DNA of 64,000 nt from Pseudoneurospora amorphoporcata (Eukaryota > Ascomycota > Sordariomycetes > Sordariales > Sordariaceae). Below, in pieces: positions 47,784 to 60,763 of the stretch. Location of the stretch: NCBI GenBank assembly GCA_033297205.1, contig MU859082.1, positions 203,661-267,660 on the forward strand. Direction: 5' to 3'. The notes beneath the pieces are model-generated. The model had not been told where the DNA came from. It ran no database searches and saw only the letters and a list, made by a program, of their open reading frames with translations. The position numbers were made by a program, and so were the translations under genes. Position 1 is the stretch's first letter; every line of letters begins with the position of its first letter.

Positions 47784-49178
47784 CGGCACTGATGACTACA
47801 TGATTATGGGTATCCTTGGTTTCGGAGAACGATTTCTAGCAGAAACAAATAATACGATCGGTATAGCTAATCGCAGCTGTTGAATCTGACAAACACATAC
47901 GGGCTAGTCTGCAGCGATTTTGAAGCCCTGACGAGTATATGAATAAGGCTTTTACGAGACGACGGGTTTTGTGTGGAAGACCGCCCGCCTATGGCACTTC
48001 ACAGCGTCTTCAGTAGCAGATCTTCCTCGCCAAGTTCCTAAAAGTAAGTGTCACCAGTAGTTTTCGAGAAGGGGAAGACAGAAAGTACCCAGTCATTTTA
48101 AAATAGTGAGTGATGTTGTATTCTTGACGACAGTCATGTCGATGATCGCGGATTCTTTACCCCGCCTCGGATGTACATGGCAAAAGATTCGATGTTTTAC
48201 CTTTGGCGATCCCCTCTTTTCTTCACACCATCTTGCCGTCAGCCGTCACCGACAGTCAGTCAATCAGTCTCGCTTACAGGCTCACCAGACAGGCAACGCT
48301 ATACCACCTGGAGGCGACCCCTCGATGATGCCCCTCGAAAAAAGTGCGGATGGTCCGATCAGCTTACATACCAGCCTCTTTCCAACTCTTCCAATCGGCC
48401 CGAGCCGAGAGAAGGCGGATCCATTACAGTGTCGCAAAGAAGCTTCCATTGGACGTTCTCGGTTCCACCTCGATGTTTCTTTCTCTCTTCTGCTCCCCTC
48501 CTGCTTCTCCTGAGAGCTGTTCCTTTCCAGGAATTCGAGGATTTCTCCACATGCAGCGACGAGACATTTCGTTTCTGGGCTGTCCAAGTTCTGCTTCGCT
48601 TTCAATCTTTGATGATGGGATTGATCATTACTATTCAGGTTGCTATCTATGGATGGGCGCGGTATATGGCGGTTGCTTCCTCAGCGAGTAAAAAGTAAAG
48701 CCACCATACATACCATACTGCCAATGCTGCGTCGCTTCAGGTCCCAGAGGGGTACATATGCTGCTGGTATCAATCTTCCCATTTATGCTCCCCTATTACC
48801 ATTCTATAATGCCACCCTCCGAATTGACAGAAGCCTTCTTCTATAGTGTAGCGTTTCAGTCTCCCTCGCATGAATGCCGAAAATAAGGGTTATTGCCAGT
48901 CTATCATTGTTCTTCTGTTCCTCATGTGTATCATGTTGCATATGTGTGTGATTCCAAGAATGAGATAGTAAAGAATCAAATAAACTCGCTTCGTCAAACG
49001 ACGTAAAGGGGGTATAATGATATGGGGAATTCCCGGTGTAAGCACCATAAACGCCGTGTAACCAAAAGAGCCAAAAACAAAAAAAAGAAAACCACAGATG
49101 TTACCAAACGGTACTGTGTGTAAATAGATACAGGAAGGAATGTTGCCAAGTGGCAGGCTGGTGGTTAAACGTCGGCCC
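47376..49178. other. Spacer with assembly gap between ISN1 and the coiled-coil gene
   Basis: This 1.8-kb interval separates the two facing 3' ends. It contains a gap region (47529-47783) listed separately. I see no coding region; the frames across 47376-47883 include the low-quality segment and should be ignored. Confidence 0.5.
47529..47783. other. Suspect assembly join: two 37-nt poly-T tracts around a 10-N gap
   Basis: T runs at 47529-47565 and 47747-47783 are both 37 nt. Between them lies sequence dominated by stretched homopolymers (T7, A8-A9, C12) and a gap of 10 N at 47671-47680. This is the signature of poor read tails behind a homopolymer, not genuine sequence. Confidence 0.9.
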
Positions 49179-51017
49179 TCAGAACTTGAACTCGCCAAAG
49201 GGAGCGCCAAAATTGTTGTTGCGCCTCAACTTGAGAGGGATATCCATTTCCGCTTCATCCCCGCTCTTAGAGCCGCTGCCATTTTCTTTCCCTTTGCTTG
49301 AATCGCCAGACTGGTTCTCCGCCGCATTCGATGGCCCCGGCTCGCCGTCATCGACAACAGCATCCTTCAGAACAGAAGGAAGGGCTGCCATGGTGTCCTT
49401 GCTAACCTCTTCGAGCTTATCGGAAAGCCTACGGAAAAAGATCTCGTCATGGGCAGGCATGTTTCTAACCATCAGTGGACCTTTGAGAGGACGATCCTCC
49501 GCGGGCTCATAAGCCGCAGGAGGATCTTCAGAAACCACCGACTCCTGTTCAGCCAGCGGGATGGTGCCTTCTTGCTCGCTTATTACTCCAAGCGCTTGGC
49601 TAATCATATGGTCGCCGTGCTGCAAGGTGGGCGTATTGCTACCACTGCTGTTGATGGTGCCAACTCCAGAAGACGTTGCGGTCGCAACGACAGAGAGAGA
49701 GTGGCTCGGGGTATGGCCAGCATGCATGGTGAGACGAACCGACGCTTCTGCCTTGAGGACTTGCTTGGTTTGCTCCTTTGCCGGGCTTTCTGACCTGGCT
49801 TCAGGCACGTCAGGTTCGGGCATGTGAGACGCCGGGGGTGGTGACGGAGTCTTGGTTGGAGACTTGAGCGCTTCCACTGCGGAGCCGTCGGTGAATGTAG
49901 ATTTTTGAACCGAGTTGGCCTTGATGGGAATTCCCTCGAGCTCTGGGTGGATTGCCTGGACATCGACGACAGGCGCGGGACTGGTAGGACGCAATTCGGG
50001 AGACTGGGCCATAGAGTCGGCTACTACGGGCCCCTGAGGACCGGGAATCGTGCTGACAGAAGCAGTCGGAAGAGGTTGTTCCGGTTGCTGAGCTTGCATA
50101 TGTTGCGTGCTTCCTTGAGAAGACCGTGAGCTTCTCATGCTCTCGGGTGAAACCTCGCCCCAGCGGACGTTGCCGATCATTCCATTATTAGAGACATGAG
50201 CAGCCGCCAGGACTGCAAGGTTCGCGTTGCTGGATTGTCCTCCCAGGTGAGCGACCTGTTGCCGGAGTTGTTCAATCTGCTGTAACAGTATAGCCTTTTC
50301 AGCTTCCCATTCTGCCCTTTCTTCCTCCATGAGGGCCCGCTCCTCCTTATACACTTCTTCAGCGCGCTCCCTGTTGGCTTCCAAGTACTTGCGCTCGGCT
50401 TCCCAGGCTTCTCTTATCCGGCCATTTTGTTGGACTAGGCGCCGGACCATATGTGCGTTTGGGGGTGCGTTCACAGCGTCCGCCGAAGCCGAGCGGGCCT
50501 GTCCGGCAGAGACAGAGCTGATAGCCGGCACCGAAACACCAGAAAAGGCATCGCCAAGGGAAGCACTCATGCCATCCATCGATGTCGTTAGTGGCGGGGA
50601 GAGAATCGAGAACTGGGCTTTTGTAGCCTGGCCTGTCTTGGATCTTCGCAGGTTAGGAGGGACGCTGGTAGATCGTTGTTGTTCGAACTGATGTTGGATT
50701 CCTTGTTGGATGGGCGCTAGGTTGGGCGACATAAATTGTGACATGTGACCGGCGACAGGGCCACGGAAGTTGGGAGATAGTGGTGAATAAACGTGGCACC
50801 CGGGGACAGAAAGCTTGGAAGGCGCCTGCAGTGTAGGATTGCTCGTCGCTGAGGCAAGATCGAAGTAGCCGGCGGCACCTCGGGGCAACGCCAGGGGAGA
50901 GATGAGCGAGGACGGGGAATCGCCCAGACTGGGAAGAGGAAAGCGCATGCTGGTGTCGATAGAACCCGAAGGCAGGAACGAGTCGGCGCCCATCCTGGTC
51001 ATGGTAGAGGAAGACAT
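49179..51017 (-). CDS. Unrecognised coiled-coil, Ser/Pro-rich protein
   Basis: I do not recognise a named family. The single-exon frame encodes 612 residues and starts in a favourable context (CCACCATGTC). The N-terminal 190 residues are low-complexity, rich in Ser, Pro and Gly. A strong coiled coil of about 68 residues follows (about 190-258: charged E/R/A heptads, AWEAERKYLEANRERAEE to LLQQIEQLRQQVAHL). The remainder is Ser/Thr/Pro/Glu-rich and looks disordered, with a short conserved-looking block near the end (MVRNMPAHDEIFFRRLSDKLEEVSK) and the C-terminus GAPFGEFKF. There is no signal peptide or membrane helix, so it is probably nuclear or cytoplasmic. It is preceded by 9.6 kb without a gene, as seen for heavily regulated fungal genes, but its function is unknown. 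Confidence 0.8.
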   Translation of the reverse strand: MSSSTMTRMGADSFLPSGSIDTSMRFPLPSLGDSPSSLISPLALPRGAAGYFDLASATSNPTLQAPSKLSVPGCHVYSPLSPNFRGPVAGHMSQFMSPNLAPIQQGIQHQFEQQRSTSVPPNLRRSKTGQATKAQFSILSPPLTTSMDGMSASLGDAFSGVSVPAISSVSAGQARSASADAVNAPPNAHMVRRLVQQNGRIREAWEAERKYLEANRERAEEVYKEERALMEEERAEWEAEKAILLQQIEQLRQQVAHLGGQSSNANLAVLAAAHVSNNGMIGNVRWGEVSPESMRSSRSSQGSTQHMQAQQPEQPLPTASVSTIPGPQGPVVADSMAQSPELRPTSPAPVVDVQAIHPELEGIPIKANSVQKSTFTDGSAVEALKSPTKTPSPPPASHMPEPDVPEARSESPAKEQTKQVLKAEASVRLTMHAGHTPSHSLSVVATATSSGVGTINSSGSNTPTLQHGDHMISQALGVISEQEGTIPLAEQESVVSEDPPAAYEPAEDRPLKGPLMVRNMPAHDEIFFRRLSDKLEEVSKDTMAALPSVLKDAVVDDGEPGPSNAAENQSGDSSKGKENGSGSKSGDEAEMDIPLKLRRNNNFGAPFGEFKF

Positions 51018-53101
51018 GGTGGAAGGAGATGAGCTGGGTTGTTGAAGGGGTTCGAGTGAGGAGAGAGAGCGAAGAAGACGGTTGCCAAGTAGGTATCACT
51101 GGCGCCCAAGGTCGGTATGGTTCGTGGTCTTAGTGGGTTGATGTCATCCGTCATGCCACACCAAGAAGTCCAGCGTAGATCGTTCGAACTTTTTCTTTAT
51201 ACCCCGGTCCTGGCCAATGTACGTACAGCTGCAAAGTTGATGGCCTAGCTGTAAAATGAAAACTTGACTCCGTATGTCGTTGTAAGATAGGGGTTGTGAC
51301 TGAAAGTTGCACGATGGGTGTGAGCTGTGGTATAGTGGATGGTCTTTGGCGGTGCTGCTTGCAGATAATGTTCGTAGAAATGTTGGTATGAAAGCCTGGC
51401 GGGCAAGTGACGACAAGATAACGGGGTCGTTGGAGGGTTTTGATGTTTTGCAGGTCCGAATGGTCTCGTAGCGGAAAGTCTGAGGGACTTTGGAGAGCGG
51501 ATCCGATGTCACAAGTTCCACTTTGGTAGGCGCGGTGCTGCTGGGTTGCGGTGTAAGATGGCAGCGAGACGGTTGTTGTCGACGGGATGGCAGTCTGCGA
51601 GAACGCTTTGTCTTGGACACGTAGGTGGTACTGGCTCGTATGAAGTTTCGACTGGAGATGGAGAAGGTGAGTCGGAGACAGGAGAAACGGGAGGCGATGA
51701 GACAGAAAGTGAGAGGGAGAAAGACCGAGACTTTGACGGAGAGGGTGATGAGGTGGTGGTATATTGGTGCCAACTGGACGGGCGGAAGCAATGAGCATCC
51801 CTTGGCACCTGAACTGTGAATCCACGGTGTACCTCTGCGTACTGTGCCCTGTGTTCGGCTGCGAGGGCGCTATGGGCTGGCAGGAGACGAGACCGCCGAC
51901 AGACGCTGGGCCCCTTCCTTTTCCACGCTTCCACTCACGTTCGCTGTGACGCAACCACGAACCCGCAAAATGGCGGGCACGGCGGGGCCCATACCTAAGA
52001 AGCAGCCTGTCCAGCCAAACGGGGCGACCAATCAGAGTCTCTGTAACTGGTTCAAGTGGGCCTCCAAGTGTGGCATCTGCGGCCCGCACTTTCCCCTTTT
52101 CAGTCGACCACGAGCTTGCTTTTGTACATTCCGCTACGACACCCTCCATTCGTCCTTCATCATTCCGTCGCCCGTGACGCCAGAGTGCTGCTTTCTGGGC
52201 CGTCATGTCATTCAAAACGTTTCCTTCAGCCTGTAAGTCTTTCCTTTGTCGATCGTGCCGGGTAAAAATGGCTGGACGGGACTTGGATGGCACACCATCA
52301 TCGGTTGCTAGCAGACGGTACCTCGCACAAGGGCACGACCCAAAGGGGGATGGGCTTCCACATGTAAATGTTTGACCGTCGCCCTTTTTGGCACTTTTTG
52401 GCGTCACTTCCCCACGATTGGCAATCAAAAAGCCCATGATCCCTAGCCGGTTCCAGCTTTGGGGCCCGGTCGAAAAAAGTCGGAGATTGTGGGGTTGCTG
52501 ACCGCTGCTGGTGCGAGCCTCAGCAAGGCCAGTGGATGGCGGCGGATGGGCAGTGGATGCGAGTCTCCTGGGTTGACTTCTTTTTTTTTTTTTTCTGCAT
52601 GTCATGTGCCCATGTGGCTCGAATTACTAGACTGGGGATGGGGCCTGCTCCTGCCTCCTGTTCCGAATCTTTCCCGGCCCGCAGCATTCAAACAACCGAG
52701 CAGAAGGACGCTTCGACACTGGACGCCGGCGTGAACAGCGACAGATTGAAACACCGAAACAAAAACGGGGCCGTGCCTTTGTTTGGACGGGTTTGGTGAT
52801 GAAGGGGTCCAAGTGGCTCCAGGGCATGGCATCGCCGATATTAAATTTGACCTGTGTCCCGTCGGCTGCATCTCCCTCCTGGCCCTATCGCGACAGGTAG
52901 GTACATGCTGCGGCAGTGGCAGAAAAGGTGTGTAAACATGTGTAGCAATGTGTTCTCCCATCACCAATTCTTCCAAAACCCGTACCTGCTTCGTTCGCAT
53001 GGAACTTGGCATGGGATTGCATGGATGAGCTGGCAATCAGGGCCAGTAACCGAGGCCTCGGCACTGGTCTGCACTCGAGTCTCGACAGATGTCGGCGAGT
53101 C

Positions 53102-53125
53102 AACAACAACAACAACAACAACAAG
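53102..53125. repeat. (CAA)8 microsatellite
   Basis: Eight perfect CAA units in the gene-free interval. Confidence 0.95.
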
Positions 53126-56100
53126 TGAACAGTCATGTTTAGGCTGTCGGAGAGGACGGGAGAATTGAGGGCCAGTGGAAGCGGAGGTCGTCCCAAGGCT
53201 TCCGGGGCTCTGGTTCGGTGGTGGACAGCGGTCTCACGACATGGCCTGGCAGCCGGTCTGTACGCGGCCTTCAGCTTGCAGATGGGGGTGAATCTTGTCC
53301 GGTACACTCTCCTTGGTCCGTCACCTACATATCTCACTGCTGCGCCGTCTCAAATCATGTCTGTAGCACTCGCAGTCCAACGCCACGAGCAAGCAAGCAG
53401 CAAGTCATCCAAACGCAGTACAAAGCCACAGGTACACACAGCTCAGCGTCCGCCACCAGCTCCTGTCGACGTGCTTGCAAATCCATACTCGCTGCCACGG
53501 TTAACTCACCGCCTGGTGTTCGGTTCTTGGCCAATGCCCAACGAGCGAGTCTTGACTCATCAACGGCTCGATCGTGGCAGCATCCTCTTTTTTGACAAAC
53601 GCGAGCTCCTGTCCTCACAAGCTGGAACTTGGAAAAACAAACAGAGGTCTGTGTGAGTTCAAACGCGCGAATCGAGTTTCGGCCTACTGTACCCGGTGTC
53701 CTGAGCGTTCTTCAGCAGACAGCATCCCAGTTCCGCCAGTCGCCAAAGTCTAGAACTAGGCCCCACGAATCACGCTCACGGCTCAACCGCTCCCGTCGTC
53801 GTCTGAACTCATCCGGTGCCCGTTTACTGGCAAAATGGCGCTCAAGCCGCTTCTCCCCCTTTTGCCATGTCAAACGCGGGGAACGGGCCGCGTGCCGAAC
53901 GAGCAAAAAAAAAAATCTAGATAATCATCCCACGACCCATTGGCTTTCCTTACTCATTCTGGACGAGAATATGCCGAATAGCTGACCTGATTGGTGCATT
54001 TGACAAAGGCCCATTTATGGAACCAATGGAACTGTGTGTAACCCACGCGGCGCACATGGCGTGTCCCCTTAAGTTCTGTCCACTGTTCCGTCAGCCGTTA
54101 CTTAAATCATCGCCGAAGGACAGCCCCGAAAGCCTCGCTCGCACGTTGGGAACGGGGAAGCCCCCAATTCCAGATGCCGCGTCGAAAGGAGCACATGATT
54201 GATTTCCCCAAACACCTTCCCCAGGAATGGCAATCCGTCTCTCCACTGCGACGGGACGTTGCGCTAAACACTATCGAGAAGGATCCTAGAAAAGGGCCTT
54301 TTTTCCGTGTCGCCATCCTGGAACCGAACCGTCTTTCCATGGACCTCGCTCCCCTCGTGTTTTCCCTTCCAGTGTGGGGACCCCGGATTTTTCAGTCGGC
54401 AGTGGGATAGAGTCAAGGTATTTTGCAAATGAACAAAGTACCTTTGGACTGATGTTGTGATCTTCCCAGACATTTTACGATACTGTCTTCATTCCATTCT
54501 CATCCGCTAGGTTCCCTTCGCTGGCCACATCCGATTTTGCACACATACACCGCTGGCTTTCCCCCGACGTCAAACACCCCGAGAATCTGTCGCGTGGGGA
54601 GAATGATGGTCGGCCGGGGCTTGCGGGGAATCATCTCCGGTTCGCGCTACCCCGAATTCACCTTGCCGTCTTCCCAGGGTTCGATGGTCATTCGAGGGTC
54701 CAGGACCCTGACAATCCCGACTGCCCCGAGGTCTCTTGGTGGCTTCCCTCAAAGTCCATCATGATTTTCATGGGGGTTGGGGTTCATCATCATACGGTTC
54801 AACCCCCCCTTCCAGAGTGCAAAAGCGTCCACACTGGACGGCAGTAGCAAAACGCTCTTTGTCTGTTCAGTATGCATTTCCTGCACGCTCAGCGGCCCGA
54901 CGCCTACCTATCCCGCGCGGGTTGAGTATGGCAGTTTCCATTTCTGGATGTCATAGGATGCAGTAAAAGTATCGCTTCTCATATCCGGTACAATACATCT
55001 CCCACGCCCACCGGTATGGGATGGGCAACTATGCATAAAGCTGAACCTCTCTGCCTCTCTTTGGGCGTTCGCCGGGTACGGAAACCACACACACACGCTC
55101 AAGTGGGCATATGTATGTGTCATTGGCCTTGCTTCTTGCTTGCGCACCCCTTTAGACCCGCCACTCAACTCCTCTGTATAAGCCGTAGGGACAAATTTCC
55201 CCGTTATAAACTAAAACAAAGAACTCCAATGTCGTGTGTACCCTTTGTCCAGGTACGGGTATCTCAGCGTTGCGTTGCCTTTGGGGTATCTTTGCCAGCC
55301 AGCCAGCCGTCCGCCCAAACCGAAAACCGTGTGCCATCCCTGTATTGCCAACTTGTGGAAAAGAAAAGGAAAAGGAAAGGGGAATAATCAGACAAGATAG
55401 AAAAAAGAAAATAAGAAAACCCCCTGTGACCCCAACAATGCCGGCATCCGTTCCCCGTATTAGCATGATTGCGTTTCCATTGGTGTGCCATTATATCTCG
55501 CTGCTGTGCCTGCAGCCCCCGCGAGCCCCGTAATCTTCTTTGAGGTTTGCTCAGTCGAATGTGACAGAAAACGTTTGTTATAGGCAGTTGGTCTAAGACA
55601 TTGGCAGAAGCTTTCTCATGAAGGCGGTCATTGCTGGCGGTTGCTCGCTGGGTTGTCTGCAGTTGCCGCACACGGTTTGTGGTCTGTGTTGTGGACACTC
55701 AACGTTAGCCTATGTTCGTTGGTATAGATGTCTCACCAACACTTCAAACTGATGAAAGCGAGATCCAGCGGCGACAGTGAGGAGTCAGAAAGAGCAGAGC
55801 AGACAACAAAAAGAGCCTTCCATACCTTTCCTCAAAGTCCATTATGGTTGGTTGGCACTTCTTCCGTCTCTCTTTGTAATCGGCGCAATGTTTAGAGGCG
55901 AGCCACCTGATGTGACCGCAGGAATATTCCCTCTATGCGGGATTCTACTGTCAGTGTATGCTCACATCATTGCAATACTCGGGGCATACCGGGATATCTC
56001 TTTTTACTTACTTGTGTGTAGTTGCACATCTTGTCAGTGACAGGAGTGAGGGTGAAGTGAACATCAACGTGGAGAGTGCTGGTTTCTTGCTGAAGTGAAG

Positions 56101-57560
56101 GATTTCAAAATCCCAGGAAGGGGTCCTGGCACAAGTCTTATAATTAAAATAACAAACCCATGAGGAACTAGAGGGAGTGTGGCTTGCATCAGAGCAACAA
56201 GGGCGTGCGTGGTATGGTGAGGCAAAGGTAGAGGTAATCTTGAGCGAGCTAGGAGCTGGGGGGGCACCGTACCCGATGCCAGACAGAGACAGTCAGTCGG
56301 TGTCAGATCTTACCTTACTTACCTTGTTCATGATATTGTTTTGTATCACATAAGTCGCAAAGGACTAACGTAACGTCCAGGTAGAGGCATCACACTTTCA
56401 TTTCTCCATGTTAATACCTACCCCTACTTATCGTACTTGTCGTTCAATAACGCCAATGTTGTGACACCTATCCCTTGAATTGGGGCGGTTTTGGATGGAC
56501 AGAGAGAGAGAATGCTATGCTCGGGAAATGGTGAATGAGACCGACAAGAATCCCATTCTCAAAGCCATGTGTCTCACTCACACTTTTCTTATTGCCGTCA
56601 ACACGCAGCTGTCTGTTCTCATGTAGGAAACTTCTGTCCAAAATCGACAAAAAAGAAAGTTTAGAAACAACAACCGAGCCGGTAGTTGTCAACGGGATGA
56701 GAAATGATGGGGAGGAGCGAAAGCATAGGTACCTAACCACGACGGCCCGGTTGGATTAGAGGTATCCAAGACATCTTGGGACCTTGGTGGCGGAACCCGT
56801 GGTGTGTGTATCATAATGTGTGTCTTTCGGTTTGAACCCTCCGCTCTGCAAGGCTGAGACTCGGTGTAAGTACCTACTTGATCTGAACAAGACCCATCTC
56901 CTCCGTGAGGACTTGTGAGACCCTACGGTCTCATACGTTGGATGACCTTTACTCTCAGAAAGACGAGAACTTGCCGCAGTTGAGTGCTGACCATTCGACC
57001 ACCGTCTCGACTTATACGCACCGAGTATTGGATAATACAGCAAATACTACTGTACCAGGAAACGAAGGCAACTATACGCGGATGATCTCGACTGATTCCC
57101 TGGCTTCCGTAGCACAGAACCTAGGCAGCGGTCCCCAAAAGTCCCGGCGGACATAACCCAAAGGCCAACATTCAACCCATGTCTTTGGCCCTCGTTCTCA
57201 AAAACACCCAGCGGCTCCGACTCGCCCTCAATAAGGTAGTGTCTGAACTCTCCAATCACGCGGGGCACTGCCCCCGGGACCTGTAGGTAGGTAAGAGTCC
57301 AGGTAAGATGAGATTCGGAAATCCATGAGTAGGTGTCACAGAGAGCAACACAGAAAGCGGCGAAGTAGCCATCTTGCCCCGTAAGTTAGCCAGTCGCTGT
57401 CTTCTATTCATTGTTTGACAAAGTCGGCCAAGTTCTGTTTCTTCAAAGGCAAGAGATCGATGGCTATGTTAGAGGACTCCCAGAAGATGAGTAAGGAAGA
57501 TCGATGAAGGACGTTGCCTCCATATCGTCGGATGTTTCAGCAGCCACGGGAGGGACCAGA

Positions 57561-57582
57561 GACGGACGGACGGACGGACGGA
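57561..57582. repeat. (GACG)n microsatellite
   Basis: Five and a half perfect GACG units in the gene-free interval. Confidence 0.9.
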
Positions 57583-58195
57583 AAGAAGCAGCGAAATTTA
57601 GGTAGTACCGAGACGGAGCATGACCGCGGAGCTGAAGGTTGATAAATGAACTTTGTCTTTGACATCTGCTATAACTGTGCCGCGGACGTTGATTGTGGCG
57701 AACATAGTAAGGGGTTGCTTAGTAATGCTCGAGTCCGTTACAGCATTGATAGGGTGTCTGTCAGACTAGAAAGGTATGGCCTGCGAGAAAGCTCGTCAGG
57801 CTTTTTTTGCGTGGAAGGGTTGCGGGTGAGGACAATCCATGCCTCTCACATTTAACTCCCTCCTCTGCCTCACCCTTATCAGCCTGAGAGGCATGCCTTT
57901 TCGTCTGTCGTCACGCATGAGAAAGGTTCCGCTCCAAGCGTTTAGAGTTACACATGGTACTGGTCGAGCAACAGGGTTTCTGACGCGCATTTGAACTCAG
58001 GTGCCTTGACAGAGATGAACCCAGTCTCTCCATCTTATCTCGATCTTATCTGTTATGGTGGTTTCACTTTGAATATCCTACTTTGATGGTTTGAGACAGT
58101 TGCTTATCTGACTCATTCCTGCACAGAGAGTGTGTTCGTGCTGTTCGGAACGGGGCTGGATACCTAAGGTGTCCTAATACACAAGGTTGATTGAA

Positions 58196-58215
58196 ACCTA
58201 CCCCTTGGGGTAGGT
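58196..58215. repeat. 20-bp interrupted palindrome
   Basis: ACCTACCCC and GGGGTAGGT are perfect inverse complements around a central TT. It extends into a further GTAGGTAC motif of a type scattered through this window. Confidence 0.85.
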
Positions 58216-60621
58216 AGGTACTTTACACTCGACGGGAGGTCACACGTAAGTGGGATGAAGAGAAACACAACAATCTTAACATTTGTTCCGAGGGGAAATT
58301 TTGAGTGTTACTCCGCCGATTGATGTATGAAGATTTTGGGGCTATCATGTGCACAACTCCGCGGCTCCCGGTTTCCAGTTGCATCCGCAGAGCAGCGTCC
58401 AGAAGCATTGAACCCGCAGAGGTTCCTTCCTTACATAGACCCATCACCCTTATGGAAATTGGGAACTCGCGACTCAGACTGTCGGGTCGCTCCTTCCCCA
58501 GACTGGCAGTTGGAGGACACACAAGAAGGAGCGGAATGCAAGTGCCTCAAGACACTTCCTTCTGGCAAGGTAATTTCCTGCGGCTCAATATCCAGACTGA
58601 CAAATGCGCAATCCTGTACTCACTTGCCTCTCAACTTGCTAAGATGATGCTGTTTAGCGGCGGGGGCCCTGCAGCATGCCTACAACTTTGGACATCCGAT
58701 TGTCTCTGTGTTCTTACACGTGTGGCTTCCTGAGTCCTGACTGGTATAATGACGTTAGGCTCTCCGTGGTCCTTCGGATAAGCTCAAAAACTCATGACTA
58801 CTCGCCCTAGGAAGACGAAAAGCAGCCGCCTGTCTTGTTAGAGACGACGTCAAAACAGGAGACAGATAAAGCTATCATCCTGATAGTGGTTATCCACGAC
58901 ATCACATCAAAACGGAAGTCTGACCCTACAAGCCCCATCTGAATCGAAGACGATAGCTGGGTCGTCGAGTTACAATCCAACGATCCGGACCCTTGGCAAC
59001 ACTGAGCAGCCCAGCTTCGGTCAAATTTGTAAAGTGTTTGAGCGAAGCAATCATCAAGAACGGAAAGAGATATCAACTCCTTTCGGTTGAGGCTAGTACC
59101 ATGAAGACGCCCAGCTCAAATTGACTGTCGAAAATCGATTTCTACTAATCTTATGGGCCCATATGTGGCAGTCTATTGCGACTGTGTCGTTTGCTAGGTT
59201 AAGAGGATCTCACTAATGTGGTCCGGTAGGTGCTCTTCCCTTTGGTGGTCTTGCTTGGGACCTACCATGTACTGATGTTGCCGAAAGGGTCACGGGATGC
59301 ACGAGCTTCTCATTGTTTGACGGCCAACGAGATTGTGGTATGGCAAACCCATCCCAATGCAAAGAAGAGTTCGTAACGTCGTCCAACTTCCTAATCTACT
59401 GAGATGTTCTGACCTCCAAGCTCCATTCGCCTGACCGGAACAATTCATCCGACCAGCTGTGCTAATAGTAAGGCGTCACCGCTTTCTACTGCTGATCATC
59501 ATTAATGTTCCAGAGACTGGAATTTGACTCCTGAGTATCGCAGTGTCTGTCTGGATCATGACTTGTGGTTGTATGTGGCTGTGCCGACGATCAACCACAC
59601 ACCGCTTATGCACTCAGTCAACAACAACCAGACGAGCCAGCCGTGGATTCACTCCCTTTCTAGTGGTTCCGCCATCATCGTATACCTTATACTTGGTGGT
59701 GCTTATATTGACAATGATATCAAGACAATCACGTGGATCAAGGTCCAGAAACAGGCCCAATCCATTGCGTTTTCAGACTCCAGATGAGCTGGCTATTGAC
59801 TATCACACTAACCTTACTTTCAGGTCGGGCAGCTTTGAGTAATTATCTGTCAGTCTGTGTCCAGTCGGCTGTGTCGTCGTTATTGTTTGCTATCCTTTGA
59901 ACAGAACGCACTTCCCCCAAACCCACAATGATTGTATCCCTTTGTCTCAAGGATCTGGCGGTCCGAGTATAAGTCTACCTAAATGCCCCGTCAACAAAAT
60001 CCTTCTGCCTCGGTCATCTGGCAGACCGGTCTGGTCCACGGGTTAAGAACGTTGTTGAGAATCCCTTGGACATCGATGATAGGGCTGGTACCGATGGCTT
60101 CGGTAAGTACATGTACAACACGCCAGCGTACAGTTCTCTAGGCTAGCTAGGATACGTATCAACACCACGTTGTTGGTGTCTGAAACGAGTCCAGTACATG
60201 TGTACAGGGCAAGGTCCCGAGTAATGGTCATGTTCCATTGCTTCTCGAAACAATGCTTGTTCTCGCGTCGAAGCGCCGAACGCGGCACCCACAGTCGAGC
60301 GAGTTAAACAGCCAGACTATGGGAGGCTCTCTCGGTACGTCCGGGAGCCAGTTCGCAATCCCCGAATGAGCTAGCCGCTGCTATTACGACCGTCTATCCT
60401 GCCTCTGTTGGCTAACTCATGAGAGTATCTCATTTTTTTTTAGAGATAGACTCTGACTTATTCCACTATGAGTTGTTCTGCCCGATTATGTGACTGTGTT
60501 GTTCTCCGCCCTGGGTGCAGATGGCTTTGCCTTGGGCAGAGCGATAGAATTTCCCCTGACATGGGATAGGAAAGTGGAATTCTCGTCTTTGGGCTCGGCA
60601 TGTCTTGAATGGGCTCAATTA

Positions 60622-60651
60622 GACACCACGACCCCACATGCGCCCACCCCC
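60622..60651. repeat. Left terminal inverted repeat of the transposon
   Basis: A 30-bp terminal repeat, perfectly inverse-complementary to 62477-62506. Preceded by the target TA at 60620-60621. Confidence 0.97.
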
Positions 60652-60763
60652 CACATGCGCCCACTTTCCATACCGCGTTTTCCCCTCCCCTCAATCAAAC
60701 CATCTATCTGTCATCAACCATAACTTCACGAAATCAAGCCCGATCGCCCTGCTTTCTATTGCA

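Larger units (their letters stand above)
51018..60621. other. 9.6-kb gene desert
   Basis: I find no protein family, tRNA or rRNA here. The longest minus-strand frame (51151-52605) lies just upstream of the coiled-coil gene, has biased low-complexity composition and no recognisable domain, so it is probably leader or promoter sequence. The interval includes a CAA microsatellite (53102-53125), a GACG microsatellite (57561-57582) and a perfect palindrome (58196-58215). A long leader, a noncoding RNA or a regulatory region for the coiled-coil gene are all possible. Confidence 0.5.

Noticed and set aside
47376..47883. Frames running through the poly-T tracts and N gap
   Set aside because: They are built on low-quality assembly sequence and encode poly-Phe or poly-Lys.
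51151..52605. 484-codon open frame on the minus strand upstream of the coiled-coil gene
   Set aside because: Composition is low-complexity, no domain is recognisable and overlapping frames are equally open. It is more likely leader or promoter sequence.
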